From NCBI RefSeq assembly GCF_018881595.1, contig NZ_JACVQA010000008.1, positions 414,061-478,060 on the forward strand: 64,000 bases of DNA, written 5' to 3'. Positions 26,791 through 37,032 of the stretch are shown here, one piece after another. Positions within the stretch are counted from its first letter, which is position 1. Every line of letters begins with the position of its first letter. Source of the DNA: Polynucleobacter sp. UK-Gri1-W3. Its GTDB lineage: Bacteria > Pseudomonadota > Gammaproteobacteria > Burkholderiales > Burkholderiaceae. Below the pieces are notes generated by a model that was given only the letters and a program-made list of their open reading frames with translations, was not told where the DNA came from and did no database searches. A program made the translations under genes and the position numbers.

Positions 26791-28011
26791 ATGGGAGCCT
26801 TAAGTCATATTCGCGTTTTAGACCTTAGCCGTGTCTTGGCAGGTCCTTGGTGCGCTCAAAACCTAGCGGATTTGGGTGCAGATGTCATTAAAGTGGAAAG
26901 GCCTGGGGTTGGGGACGATACCCGCCATTGGGGCCCTCCCTTCGCCAAAGATGCCAATGGCAAAGAAACCGAAGAATCTGCCTATTTTATTTGTATTAAC
27001 CGCAATAAACGCTCCATTACAGTCGATATCGCCAAACCTGAGGGTCAAGATCTCATCCGCAAGCTTGCTGCTCAGTCAGATGTCGTCATTGAAAATTACA
27101 AAGTAGGCGACCTGGCTAAATATGGCCTTGATTATGAAAGCCTTAGGAAGGTCAAAGCGGATTTGGTTTACTGCTCGATTACAGGTTTTGGTCAAACTGG
27201 GCCCTATGCCCATCGCCCTGGATATGATTTCATTATCCAAGGCATGGGTGGCTTCATGAGCGTGACTGGTGAAGCGCACGACTTTGAAGGCGCAAGCCCA
27301 CAAAAATCTGGTGTTGCAATTGCAGATATCTTTACCGGCATGTATGCCAGCACTGCCATATTGGCCGCTATAGTCCATCGCGACCACACCGGTGAAGGTC
27401 AATACATCGATATGTCCTTGCTAGATACGCAAGTAGCCGTGATGGCCAATGTATCGAGCGCTTATCTGACTTCAGGCGAAGTCCCTAAACGCTGGGGCAA
27501 TGCCTCTCCGATCATTGTTCCCTATCAAACCTTCCCGACTTCTGATGGCTGGATGATTGTGGGCGCCGGTAATGATGGTCAATTCCGACATTTTGTAACT
27601 GCTGGTGGCGAAGCCCACTTAGCGGATAACCCGCTGTATGTCACTAACCCCTTGCGCGTTGAGCATCGTAAGCAACTCATTCCCCTTCTGGAGAAGATGA
27701 CTCGCAAAATGACCAAAGGCGAGTGGATTACTTTGCTTGAGAAAGCCAATGTTCCTTGCGGCCCAATCAATAACTTCAAAGAAGTTTTTGAAAACGAGCA
27801 AGTCATTCATCGTGGCGTGCAGATTGATGTTCCGCACCCCACTGTTGGAAATATGAAATTGGTTGCCAGCCCTATGCGTCTATCCAAAACTCCTACGGAA
27901 GTGCGGATGGCTCCGCCAACGCTTGGCCAACATACCCAAGAGATCTTGCATGAGCGCCTAAAGCTTGATGATCAAGCAATAGAAGAACTGCGTACCAAAG
28001 GAATCATCTAG
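26791..28011 (+). CDS. CaiB/BaiF-type (class III) CoA-transferase
   Basis: 406 residues. The family opening LSHIRVLDLSRVLAGPWCAQNLADLGADVIKVE is present, with the nucleophilic Asp expected in GQYIDMSLLDT and a glycine-rich GMGGFMSVTGE loop. It moves CoA between a carboxylic acid and an acyl-CoA; formyl-CoA, succinyl-CoA, carnitine and aromatic acids are all substrates in this family and none can be chosen from sequence. It is followed four bases later by an MFS carrier, so it may activate the acid that carrier imports. Confidence 0.9.
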   Translation: MGALSHIRVLDLSRVLAGPWCAQNLADLGADVIKVERPGVGDDTRHWGPPFAKDANGKETEESAYFICINRNKRSITVDIAKPEGQDLIRKLAAQSDVVIENYKVGDLAKYGLDYESLRKVKADLVYCSITGFGQTGPYAHRPGYDFIIQGMGGFMSVTGEAHDFEGASPQKSGVAIADIFTGMYASTAILAAIVHRDHTGEGQYIDMSLLDTQVAVMANVSSAYLTSGEVPKRWGNASPIIVPYQTFPTSDGWMIVGAGNDGQFRHFVTAGGEAHLADNPLYVTNPLRVEHRKQLIPLLEKMTRKMTKGEWITLLEKANVPCGPINNFKEVFENEQVIHRGVQIDVPHPTVGNMKLVASPMRLSKTPTEVRMAPPTLGQHTQEILHERLKLDDQAIEELRTKGII

Positions 28012-28014
28012 CCT

Positions 28015-29247
28015 ATGACTACGCAAACCTCCAAAGCAGGACTCTCCATGAAGGAAGTCCTTATCTATGGCGGACTCATGGTCACCCTATCCATGGGTAT
28101 TCGCCATGGCTTTGGACTCTTTAATTTGCCCATTACTTCAGCCAATGGCTGGGGTCGTGAAACATTTGCACTAACTATTGCCCTGCAAAATCTGATTTGG
28201 GGCGCAGTTCAACCAGTGACTGGCGCATTGGCTGATCGTTATGGCGCATTTAAAATCATGGTCGCTGGAGGGATTTTGTATGTCTTAGGTTTAGCCGGTA
28301 TGGCGATCTCTACCGATGTAATGAACTTCACTCTGGCTGGCGGCTTACTCATTGGCCTGGCACAAACTGCGACTACCTACAGCGTGGTCTACGGAATCTT
28401 AGGTCGCAATGTCTCAGCAGAAAAGCGGATTTGGGCAATGGGCATTACTGCAGCTGCCGGCTCATTTGGACAGTTCCTCATGATTCCAGCAGAGCAAGGT
28501 TTGCTCAGTATGTTTGGTACACAAGATGCGCTACTGATATTGGCATTGATGGCTAGCTTGATGATTCCTACTGCGTTTATGTTGCGTGAGAAGAATTTCA
28601 CTTACAGCCATAAGCTGGGTGACCAAACGATCAAGCAGGCTTTAAAAGAAGCTATCAGCAACCCTAGCTTTCGTTATCTCACCTTAGGCTATTTTGTTTG
28701 CGGCTTTCAGGTGGTATTTATTGCAGTTCACCTAGCTCCATATCTAAAAGACCTCTCATCAAGCTATCCGGCTGTTGGCGCTCCGGTTGTTGCCACTACC
28801 GCCCTGGCCTTGATTGGCCTCTTTAATATTTTTGGAACCTATAGCTCAGGCATCTTGGGCCAACGCTTTCCTAAGCGATATTTGCTCTCTGCAATTTATA
28901 TCGGGCGCTCGATTGCCATTACAGCATTTTTATTATTGCCACCAACACCGATGAGCACCTACATCTTTGCAGCCATCATGGGATTCTTATGGCTCTCTAC
29001 TATTCCATTAACCAATGGCATTGTTGCGCAAATTTTTGGCGTGAAGTATTTAACAATGCTTTCGGGCCTCATCTTTTTCTCGCATCAGCTAGGAAGTTTC
29101 TGTGGAGCTTTCCTCGGTGGTTATTTATTTGATCAAACAGGTTCGTATTTAATTGTGTGGGAAATTGCAATTGGATTAGGTGTCTTTGCTTTCTTAGTCA
29201 ACCTTCCTGTAAAAGAACAAGCAGTACATCGAGTGGCCAATGCTTAA
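28015..29247 (+). CDS. MFS transporter of the oxalate/formate-antiporter-like group
   Basis: 410 residues with about 12 membrane segments. GALADRYGAFKIMVAGG matches the loop 2-3 MFS signature, and the opening YGGLMVTLSMGIRHGFGLF resembles monocarboxylate and oxalate-formate carriers. It starts four bases after the CoA-transferase stop, suggesting import of the transferase's acid substrate. Its last codons overlap the start of a 47-residue membrane protein in another frame. No terminator is visible before the microprotein. Confidence 0.85.
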   Translation: MTTQTSKAGLSMKEVLIYGGLMVTLSMGIRHGFGLFNLPITSANGWGRETFALTIALQNLIWGAVQPVTGALADRYGAFKIMVAGGILYVLGLAGMAISTDVMNFTLAGGLLIGLAQTATTYSVVYGILGRNVSAEKRIWAMGITAAAGSFGQFLMIPAEQGLLSMFGTQDALLILALMASLMIPTAFMLREKNFTYSHKLGDQTIKQALKEAISNPSFRYLTLGYFVCGFQVVFIAVHLAPYLKDLSSSYPAVGAPVVATTALALIGLFNIFGTYSSGILGQRFPKRYLLSAIYIGRSIAITAFLLLPPTPMSTYIFAAIMGFLWLSTIPLTNGIVAQIFGVKYLTMLSGLIFFSHQLGSFCGAFLGGYLFDQTGSYLIVWEIAIGLGVFAFLVNLPVKEQAVHRVANA

Positions 29248-29383
29248 GAAAAGGTCATTCCCGTGGAACATCATTTCCTATGGATTTGCTTTGTTTGTTT
29301 TGCTACTCATTTTTTCAATGTACTTTGCACCCGATATGATGGTGGCAGTAACAAATCAAGTTTGGGCTCTTTGTGGTTGGTAG
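29240..29383 (+). CDS. 47-residue single-pass membrane microprotein overlapping the MFS gene
   Basis: ATG 29240 lies inside the last codons of the MFS gene, eight bases overlapped, and reads to TAG at 29381-29383. The product starts MLKKRSFPWN (positively charged), then has a hydrophobic helix (about 11-30, with ALFVLLLIFSMYF) and a short tail ending CGW. The basic start and one helix predict a small inner-membrane protein with N-in topology. The overlapping start implies translational coupling to the transporter, so a regulatory or stabilising role with it is possible. I do not recognise a family. Confidence 0.6.
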   Translation: MLKKRSFPWNIISYGFALFVLLLIFSMYFAPDMMVAVTNQVWALCGW

Positions 29384-29460
29384 TTCTTGGCAGTTCTTGA
29401 CGGGTCTTGACAAGTAATTCATTAGAATTCCCATTAACATATTTTTAGCTTTACATCTGA

Positions 29461-29535
29461 CTCGCCGTAGCACAATGGATAGTGCACATGCCTCCTAAGC
29501 GTGGGATACAGGTTCGATTCCTGTCGGCGGGACCA
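29461..29535 (+). tRNA. tRNA-Arg (anticodon CCT)
   Basis: Cloverleaf built by hand: acceptor CTCGCCG (29461-29467) with CGGCGGG (29525-29531), including one T-G pair. D stem GCAC/GTGC, anticodon stem CATGC/GCGTG with loop CTCCTAA, anticodon CCT at 29494-29496, and T stem ACAGG/CCTGT with TTCGATT loop. Discriminator A and an encoded CCA (29533-29535). It reads the codon AGG. A TTGACA at 29407-29412 may be part of its promoter, but no good -10 is spaced for it. Confidence 0.95.
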
Positions 29536-29549
29536 AAAATTCTCCAAAC

Positions 29550-29572
29550 TTATCCACAGGCCTTGTGGATAA
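29550..29572. promoter_or_regulatory. Inverted pair of perfect DnaA boxes
   Basis: TTATCCACA at 29550-29558 and its exact reverse complement TGTGGATAA at 29564-29572, separated by GGCCT. Both match the consensus high-affinity DnaA box at 9/9. The pair sits 14 bases after the tRNA-Arg CCA in an otherwise featureless 224-base gap before the NUDIX gene. No other boxes, dnaA or dnaN gene or AT-rich unwinding region lie nearby, so it is not an origin. The arms could also form an RNA hairpin, but no T run follows. Confidence 0.6.
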
Positions 29573-29759
29573 ATCTTCAAAAGTTTTCGTAAGTCATAGA
29601 TTTGTATAGGATGACCTAGCTTGCCTAATTTGTGTGCAGAATGTATTGCCCTATTTTGCGTATCCGCTTATAGATATTTAATATAGTTCCTGTAATTTTT
29701 TGTGTTATGGGGATGGATCAATAAGGGCAAAGAACGCCAAGTTCCCTTACACTTGGGCC

Positions 29760-30593
29760 ATGAACAGCCTATCAACCAGCACGCTAGCAGCCCTAGAGGA
29801 AATGCTCCAAAACACGGCGCGTTCTGCTCCTGGGGATTACCTACCAATTTATTTATCTCGCGGTGCAATGGGTGAACAACTCATTGGCCACCTGAATCCT
29901 GATTTCACTCCCTACTTGCATGAGTCCTTGCAAAAGGAATCTATCCCAATGATTTCCATGGGGCATGACAAACTCCCCATTCAACTGGGTAAACCCAGGG
30001 ATTTATCAAATAGCCTTTATCAATTAGCCAATCGCATGAGGTTAGGTGGATTTATTCCAGGCTGGCGTAACGAAGACTTTGCTTGGGTAGATCAAAATGG
30101 TCACAAATACTTTCGTATGGAGCGCGCTGCGTTTCGTACCTTTGGCTTTCGCAGTATGGCAACCCATATCAACGGCTATACGCAAGGCAATACCATTTGG
30201 CTGGGAAGACGTAGTGAAACTAAGCCTACCGATCCGGGCAAGTTAGATAACTTAGCTGCCGGCGGCATTACAGCCGATGAGACTCCTTGGGTGAGCGCGC
30301 GTCGCGAACTTTGGGAAGAAGCTGGTGTGCCCGAACAAATTGCAGATCAAATTGAGCCTGTTGGTCGTATTCATATGCGCCGACCATCTATCGGACGAGG
30401 CTTTCATGATGAACAGCTCTATGTTTATGACTTAGAGCTTGCGGATAACTTCGTTCCAACCAATCATGATGGTGAAGTCAGCGGTTTTATTGAAATTTCC
30501 CTGCCAGAGGCTGCGGCACGCATCCTGGCCGATGAATTTACCTCTGATGCTGCTTTTGTCACTGCAGACTTTATATTGCGTCGCAATAAATAG
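29760..30593 (+). CDS. NUDIX hydrolase with N-terminal DUF4743-like domain
   Basis: 277 residues from ATG 29760; an upstream TTG adds 20 residues with no support. The NUDIX box runs GGITADETPWVSARRELWEEAG (about 175-197), matching G-x5-E-x7-RE-x-x-EE-x-G, with the metal-binding Glu cluster intact. The ~110 residues before it (PDFTPYLHESL, LANRMRLGGFIPGWRNEDFAW) match the DUF4743 region found in thiamine-pyrophosphate-like NUDIX enzymes such as plant and yeast Tnr3-type proteins. That similarity is suggestive here because the thiamine operon follows, but the substrate is inferred. Confidence 0.85.
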   Translation: MNSLSTSTLAALEEMLQNTARSAPGDYLPIYLSRGAMGEQLIGHLNPDFTPYLHESLQKESIPMISMGHDKLPIQLGKPRDLSNSLYQLANRMRLGGFIPGWRNEDFAWVDQNGHKYFRMERAAFRTFGFRSMATHINGYTQGNTIWLGRRSETKPTDPGKLDNLAAGGITADETPWVSARRELWEEAGVPEQIADQIEPVGRIHMRRPSIGRGFHDEQLYVYDLELADNFVPTNHDGEVSGFIEISLPEAAARILADEFTSDAAFVTADFILRRNK

Positions 30594-30596
30594 GGT

Positions 30597-30622
30597 CTTT
30601 TGGGCTTAATGAGCCCTTTCAA
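30597..30622 (+). terminator. Weak hairpin after the NUDIX gene
   Basis: GGGCT (30602-30606), loop TAATG, AGCCC (30612-30616), then TTTC. Short stem and short T run, so termination may be partial. Confidence 0.4.
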
Positions 30623-30683
30623 AGCAGCTTGACTGAAGTCATGCCCTAATCAGTCAATTCGTGGTTAAATCGATCTTAAGGAT

Positions 30684-30777
30684 GAAACAGGGGTGCCCTT
30701 TAAAGCGGATTTAGCTTGAAGGCGCTGAGAAAGACCCTAGAACCCGATCCAGGTAATGCTGGCGTGGGGAGTTACAT
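30684..30777 (+). ncRNA. TPP riboswitch (THI element)
   Basis: Conserved blocks in order: AGGGGTGCC near 30689, GGCGCTGAGA at 30721-30730, AGACCC then GAACCCGATCC around 30740-30750, GGTAATGCTGGCG at 30752-30764, and a closing GGGGAGTT. These are the diagnostic pyrimidine- and pyrophosphate-binding elements of the TPP aptamer. It lies about 50 bases upstream of thiC. Downstream a perfect 8-bp hairpin (30797-30804 with 30817-30824) pairs the bases immediately before the thiC ATG, which would be the translational off-state. Confidence 0.95.
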
Positions 30778-30796
30778 CAGACCGACACCCGGTTTC

Positions 30797-32765
<1,969 letters not shown>

Positions 32766-32793
32766 GCCATTTGAGTAATAAGTTGAATCGGTA

Positions 32794-33945
32794 ATGATGA
32801 CTAGTGCGAGCTTCTCTAATAGCAAGTATGCGATTGTTGGCGGCGGCCTGATTGGTCGCCTGCTAGCGCTTGCGCTTGCTAAAGGTGGCGCTCAAGTGGA
32901 TCTATTTGATAAGGGTGGTTCTGATGGAGCTCATGCTGCTGCCAGAATTGCTGCAGCCATGCTGGCGCCTTTAGCCGAATCTGCCATTACTGAAGATTCT
33001 GTCGTTCGCATGGGCTTGTATAGCCTGCCTCGCTGGAAAGAGCTTATTGCCAGTTTGACTGCTCCGGTTTACTTTCAGCAAGAAGGCACCTTGATTTTGT
33101 GGCATCGCCAAGATGCTAGTGATGCAGAGCGCTTTGCTGCGCATCTGGAAAAAAACTGTCGCTCCAACCCCAACTTAAGTGCGCCACAAAAGCTTAATAG
33201 CGAAGCATTGCGCGAACTTGAGCCCGGTGTTACCGATAGGTTTAATCAAGGACTCTATTTACCGAATGAAGGGCAATTAGATAATCGTCAATTATTGGAT
33301 GCCCTTGCCGTTGAGTTAAAACTACAGAAAGTAAATTGCCACTGGCATACCGAAATTGATCCGTCTGAGTTGCGCAAACAGACCACCTATAAAGCGGTAA
33401 TTGATTGCCGCGGTACAGGCGCTAAGGAATCATGGTCTTCTGGCGAATCGCCTAATAGCTTGCGTGGCGTTCGTGGTGAGGTGATTCGACTCTATGCGCC
33501 AGAGGTAAAGTTGCATCGTCCCACTCGCTTAATACATCCACGCTATCCGATCTATATCGCTCCAAAAGAAAATGACGTCTATGTGGTGGGCGCCACTGAA
33601 ATTGAATCCGATGACTTATCAGAAATGAGTGTGCGCTCTGCTATGGAATTGCTTAGTGCGGTGTATACCGTTCATAGCGGCTTTGCAGAGGCTCGTATTT
33701 TGGAGATGGCTACGCAGTGTCGTCCGACTTTAAAAAATAATCTGCCAGAAATTAGATCTCAAAAAGATACAGGGCTTGCTGATTTGATCCTAATCAATGG
33801 CTTGTATCGCCATGGTTTTATGATTTCTCCAGCAGTAATGGATTGCGCCTTAGAGCTTTTGGAATTTGGCACAAGCAAAACGGCATTGGAGTTAGGTATG
33901 AGCCTTACGCAAGACAATAATCGTGTTGAGGTGGTATGCGCGTAA
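32794..33945 (+). CDS. thiO: Glycine oxidase ThiO
   Basis: 383-residue FAD-dependent oxidoreductase of the DAO family. FAD-binding YAIVGGGLIGRLLALALAKGG at about 10-30 and RHGFMISPAVMD near the C-terminus. It oxidises glycine to the dehydroglycine used by ThiG for the thiazole ring. Two ATGs lie in tandem at 32794. It overlaps thiS by ten bases. Confidence 0.9.
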   Translation: MMTSASFSNSKYAIVGGGLIGRLLALALAKGGAQVDLFDKGGSDGAHAAARIAAAMLAPLAESAITEDSVVRMGLYSLPRWKELIASLTAPVYFQQEGTLILWHRQDASDAERFAAHLEKNCRSNPNLSAPQKLNSEALRELEPGVTDRFNQGLYLPNEGQLDNRQLLDALAVELKLQKVNCHWHTEIDPSELRKQTTYKAVIDCRGTGAKESWSSGESPNSLRGVRGEVIRLYAPEVKLHRPTRLIHPRYPIYIAPKENDVYVVGATEIESDDLSEMSVRSAMELLSAVYTVHSGFAEARILEMATQCRPTLKNNLPEIRSQKDTGLADLILINGLYRHGFMISPAVMDCALELLEFGTSKTALELGMSLTQDNNRVEVVCA

Positions 33946-34133
33946 TCGTCAATCAGGTTGCTTATGAGTTGCCTAGCAAGAGCATGGTGAGTGATGCATT
34001 GACTTTAATTAATGCAAAGCCGCCCTACGCTGTCGCAGTAAATATGAATTTTGTACCTAAGACAAAGCATGCTGACTTTGTTTTGAATGAGAACGATCAA
34101 ATTGAAGTGATTGCGCCAGTTACTGGCGGATGA
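33936..34133 (+). CDS. thiS: Sulfur carrier protein ThiS
   Basis: 65 residues with a beta-grasp fold and a C-terminal Gly-Gly (PVTGG), the site of thiocarboxylation. [10 protein letters not shown] is the family ending. It starts inside the end of thiO. No thiF adenylyltransferase is in the operon, so activation must rely on another E1-like protein outside the window. Confidence 0.95.
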   Translation: MRVIVNQVAYELPSKSMVSDALTLINAKPPYAVAVNMNFVPKTKHADFVLNENDQIEVIAPVTGG

Positions 34134-34161
34134 TGTAAATGAAAATAACATTGAAGTTGAA

Positions 34162-34980
34162 ATGAACGCACCCCTACCAAGTAACCTGAATAACGCTGAC
34201 ACTCTTGTCCTCTATGGCGAGAGCTTTGCGAGTCGTTTGCTATTGGGCACCTCACGCTACCCTTCCCCGCAGATATTAGAGAACGCAGTACAGACATCGA
34301 ATCCTGCCATGATTACCGTGAGCTTGCGACGTCAGGGTAGCTCCTCTACTGAAGCGCACAGCGGCTTTTGGGATTTACTTAAAAAGATGGCCGTTCCGGT
34401 TTTGCCAAATACTGCTGGCTGTCATAGTCCACAAGAAGCGATTACGACAGCACAAATGGCACGTGAAGTTTTTGAAACCGATTGGATCAAGCTTGAACTC
34501 ATTGGTGATGACTACACTTTGCAGCCTGATGTCTTGCGCTTAGTTCAAACTGCTGAGACATTAATTAAGGATGGTTTTAAGGTGCTGCCGTATTGCACTG
34601 AAGATCTGATTTTGTGCCAACGCTTGGTTGATGTGGGCTGTCAAGCGGTGATGCCTTGGGCTGCCCCAATTGGAACAGGGCAAGGCCCTTTAAATCCGTA
34701 TGCCATGAAACTCTTGCGCGATCGCCTCAAGGTTCCGCTTTTGGTGGATGCTGGCCTAGGTCTGCCTTCGCACGCTTGTACCGTAATGGAATGGGGATTT
34801 GATGGCGTACTACTCAATACGGCGGTAGCCTTGGCAGATGATCCAGTGGTGATGGCTAAAGCCTTTGCTAAGGCTGTTGATGCTGGTCGTGCAGCCCATT
34901 TATCCGGCGCCATGAAACCCCAAGAGTCAGCCCAAGCAAGTACGCCTTTGGTAGGCACACCTTTTTGGCATCAATCGTAG
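34162..34980 (+). CDS. thiG: Thiazole synthase ThiG
   Basis: 272 residues from ATG 34162; the frame is open upstream through thiS but only TTG/GTG-type starts exist there. Sequence matches Thi[23 protein letters not shown] near the start, the Lys-containing [19 protein letters not shown] and [13 protein letters not shown] segments, and [16 protein letters not shown] [14 protein letters not shown] with [10 protein letters not shown] for phosphate binding. It builds the thiazole phosphate from DXP, ThiS-thiocarboxylate and dehydroglycine. The start has only a weak GAAG upstream. Confidence 0.95.
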   Translation: MNAPLPSNLNNADTLVLYGESFASRLLLGTSRYPSPQILENAVQTSNPAMITVSLRRQGSSSTEAHSGFWDLLKKMAVPVLPNTAGCHSPQEAITTAQMAREVFETDWIKLELIGDDYTLQPDVLRLVQTAETLIKDGFKVLPYCTEDLILCQRLVDVGCQAVMPWAAPIGTGQGPLNPYAMKLLRDRLKVPLLVDAGLGLPSHACTVMEWGFDGVLLNTAVALADDPVVMAKAFAKAVDAGRAAHLSGAMKPQESAQASTPLVGTPFWHQS

Positions 34981-35015
34981 TTTCTTAGTTACACCTAGTT
35001 AAGTACACTGAACTC

Positions 35016-35942
35016 ATGAGCCTAATTCGAGATCTTGCAGACCAAATCGTTGCCGCGCATCGCAATGAAGATTTATGCCTTCCGATTCCGGCATTTAGTC
35101 TTAACTTACCTCCTCCACTGATTGACAATGAAGCCGCTGTTGATCATTACGAACTAGCTGGTGCTTTAGCTAGTATTGAAATGGGGTTTATTGAGTCAGA
35201 TGCAAAAGTGTTGGGTAAGGCTTGGTCTCGCATGACTTTGCAAGATGGCGGTTTTAATCCCTTTAAATGGCCCAGCAGACCAGAGCATTTTGATTTACTG
35301 CCTTGGACTCGCAACATGAATCCCAACGCCTTTAAAGAGTGCCCAAAACGCTTAGGCTTATACGGCGTCATGCCAGATGCTGATTGGGTCAAGCGTATGG
35401 TGGAGGCTGAATTGCCAACCGTACAGCTACGCTTTAAGTCGGACGAAAAATCCAAGATCAGAAAACAGATCAAAGAATCTGTTGCAGCCGTCACAGATAG
35501 TAAGACCCTGCTCTTCATTAATGATTATTGGCAAGAAGCAATTGATGCTGGTGCCTATGGCGTTCATTTGGGCCAAGAAGATTTGGTAGACGCGAACCTA
35601 GATGAGATCCGTGTAGCAGGCTTAAGACTGGGTTTAAGTACTCATGGCTATGCAGAGCTTGCTTATGCAGATCGCTTTTGTCCAAGCTACATTGCAATGG
35701 GTGCAGTCTTTCCGACAAACTTAAAGAAGATGCCAACAGCACCTCAAGGCCTTGGTCGCTTATATCAGTACGCTAAGTTAATGAGCAACTATCCACTGGT
35801 AGCCATTGGTGGCATTGATCAAGATAGCATTCATGCGGTAGCTAAGAGTGGCGTTGGCTCAGTGGCCGTCGTGAGAGCCATTACTCAGTCTAAAGACCCG
35901 AAGGCAGCAGTAAAGCACTTACAAGAATTAATGCGGGCTTAG
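35016..35942 (+). CDS. thiE: Thiamine phosphate synthase ThiE with N-terminal extension
   Basis: 308 residues, about 95 more than usual ThiE. The C-terminal 210 residues are the TIM-barrel synthase (GLYGVMPD, TVQLRFKSDEK, FINDYWQEAIDAGAYGVHLGQEDL, GLSTHGYAEL, MGAVFPTNLKKM, AIGGIDQDSIHAVAKSGVGSVAVV). The N-terminal 105 residues (with LAGALASIEMGFIESDAKVLGKAW and QDGGFNPFKWPSRPEHFD) are a separate block often seen in Burkholderiales ThiE; its role is unknown. Joins HMP-PP and thiazole phosphate. Last gene of the operon; no terminator before convergent thiD. Confidence 0.92.
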   Translation: MSLIRDLADQIVAAHRNEDLCLPIPAFSLNLPPPLIDNEAAVDHYELAGALASIEMGFIESDAKVLGKAWSRMTLQDGGFNPFKWPSRPEHFDLLPWTRNMNPNAFKECPKRLGLYGVMPDADWVKRMVEAELPTVQLRFKSDEKSKIRKQIKESVAAVTDSKTLLFINDYWQEAIDAGAYGVHLGQEDLVDANLDEIRVAGLRLGLSTHGYAELAYADRFCPSYIAMGAVFPTNLKKMPTAPQGLGRLYQYAKLMSNYPLVAIGGIDQDSIHAVAKSGVGSVAVVRAITQSKDPKAAVKHLQELMRA

Positions 35943-35986
35943 AGCCTTCTTTGCATCTTTGCTTCTTTCCCTCTTTAGCACCAGTT

Positions 35987-36871
35987 TTAATTCTGATCTT
36001 TTTCATCCAGCAATGCTGTCGGATAAAAATCATGCATATGCCACAAAGGCCCTGGGCCTTCACCAATACTTAAGAAACGCCCCGCCTCCAAGCCTGCCTC
36101 TACATAGGCGATCGCTTTAGCAACTGCATGAGCTAGATCATGGCCATCTGCAAGGTAAGTAGCAATTGCAGACGCTAAAGAGCATCCGGTGCCATGAGTA
36201 TTTACGGTATTTACTCGATAGTGTTTGAACTCTTTTGATTGAATAACCTCTAGACCATCTTCGAGTGTGCGCCACATTAGGTAATCGGTAATTTGTGTAT
36301 GTGTGCTATCTAAGTGGCCACCTTTGATGAGCACTGCTTGTGGCCCCATCTCAAGCAATTCTTCTGCAGCTAATTTGAAATCATTGGGGCCGCTAATTTC
36401 ACGACCAAGCAACAAAGAAACTTCATCCATGTTGGGTGTAATAAGAGATGCGATAGGAAATAATTCAGCGATCATCGCTTGGGCGGTGTCGTCACCACCC
36501 AAGCTTGCGCCAGAAGTGGCACGCAAAACAGGGTCAAGAACAATGCGTTTAACACCGTGCTTGCGTAAAGATTTAGCAACTGTGCGGACTATTTCTGGAC
36601 TTGCCAGCATGCCGATTTTGACAATATCAGCCCCAATATCCATTAAAACAGCATCAATCTGAGCTTCTACCACTTCAAGATCGACATCCTGAATGCGTGT
36701 GACACCCAAGGTATTTTGGGCGGTTATTGCTGTAATGACAGACATCCCATATCCACCTAAAGCCGTGATCACCTTAAGATCGGCTTGCAGCCCCGCCCCG
36801 CCGCCACTATCGGATCCAGCAATGGTCAGTACTTTGGGGATCCGCACAGAAGTAGGAAGAAGTGAATTCAT
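35987..36871 (-). CDS. thiD: Hydroxymethylpyrimidine (phospho)kinase ThiD
   Basis: 294-residue ribokinase-fold enzyme. [27 protein letters not shown] is the ThiD signature, and the catalytic Asp is in [20 protein letters not shown]. Phosphorylates HMP and HMP-P. It converges on thiE, so it lies outside the riboswitch operon and shows no THI element of its own. Its start is about 20 bases from tRNA-Asn on the opposite strand. Confidence 0.95.
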   Translation of the reverse strand: MNSLLPTSVRIPKVLTIAGSDSGGGAGLQADLKVITALGGYGMSVITAITAQNTLGVTRIQDVDLEVVEAQIDAVLMDIGADIVKIGMLASPEIVRTVAKSLRKHGVKRIVLDPVLRATSGASLGGDDTAQAMIAELFPIASLITPNMDEVSLLLGREISGPNDFKLAAEELLEMGPQAVLIKGGHLDSTHTQITDYLMWRTLEDGLEVIQSKEFKHYRVNTVNTHGTGCSLASAIATYLADGHDLAHAVAKAIAYVEAGLEAGRFLSIGEGPGPLWHMHDFYPTALLDEKDQN

Positions 36872-36876
36872 CTTGC

Positions 36877-36882
36877 TATAAT
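36877..36882 (+). promoter_or_regulatory. -10 box of the tRNA-Asn promoter
   Basis: Exact TATAAT eleven bases before the mature tRNA. No convincing -35 at 16-18 bases. It lies within the thiD 5' leader on the other strand. Confidence 0.5.
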
Positions 36883-36892
36883 ATCGGCTTAT

Positions 36893-36968
36893 TCCTCGAT
36901 AGCTCAGTCGGTAGAGCGCCGGACTGTTAATCCGTAGGTCCCTGGTTCGAGCCCAGGTCGAGGAGCCA
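36893..36968 (+). tRNA. tRNA-Asn (anticodon GTT)
   Basis: Acceptor TCCTCGA (36893-36899) pairs perfectly with TCGAGGA (36958-36964). D arm with GCTC/GAGC, anticodon loop CTGTTAA giving GTT, and T arm CTGG/CCAG around TTCGAGC. Discriminator G and an encoded CCA. Confidence 0.97.
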
Positions 36969-36976
36969 AATAAGTA

Positions 36977-37007
36977 AAGCCCCTAGAGAAATCTAGGGGC
37001 TTTTTCT
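36977..37007 (+). terminator. Rho-independent terminator after tRNA-Asn
   Basis: 11-bp stem AAGCCCCTAGA (36977-36987) with its exact complement (36992-37002), GAAA tetraloop, then T5CT4. Confidence 0.95.
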
Positions 37008-37032
37008 TTTGAGGGCTGGGTAAATTGATCTA

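Noticed and set aside
29536-29760. Chromosomal replication origin at the DnaA-box pair
   Set aside because: Only two boxes, no dnaA/dnaN/gidA neighbours and no AT-rich unwinding tract or box array.
29461-29760. Integrative element inserted at tRNA-Arg
   Set aside because: No integrase, no second copy of the tRNA 3' end and no foreign composition nearby.
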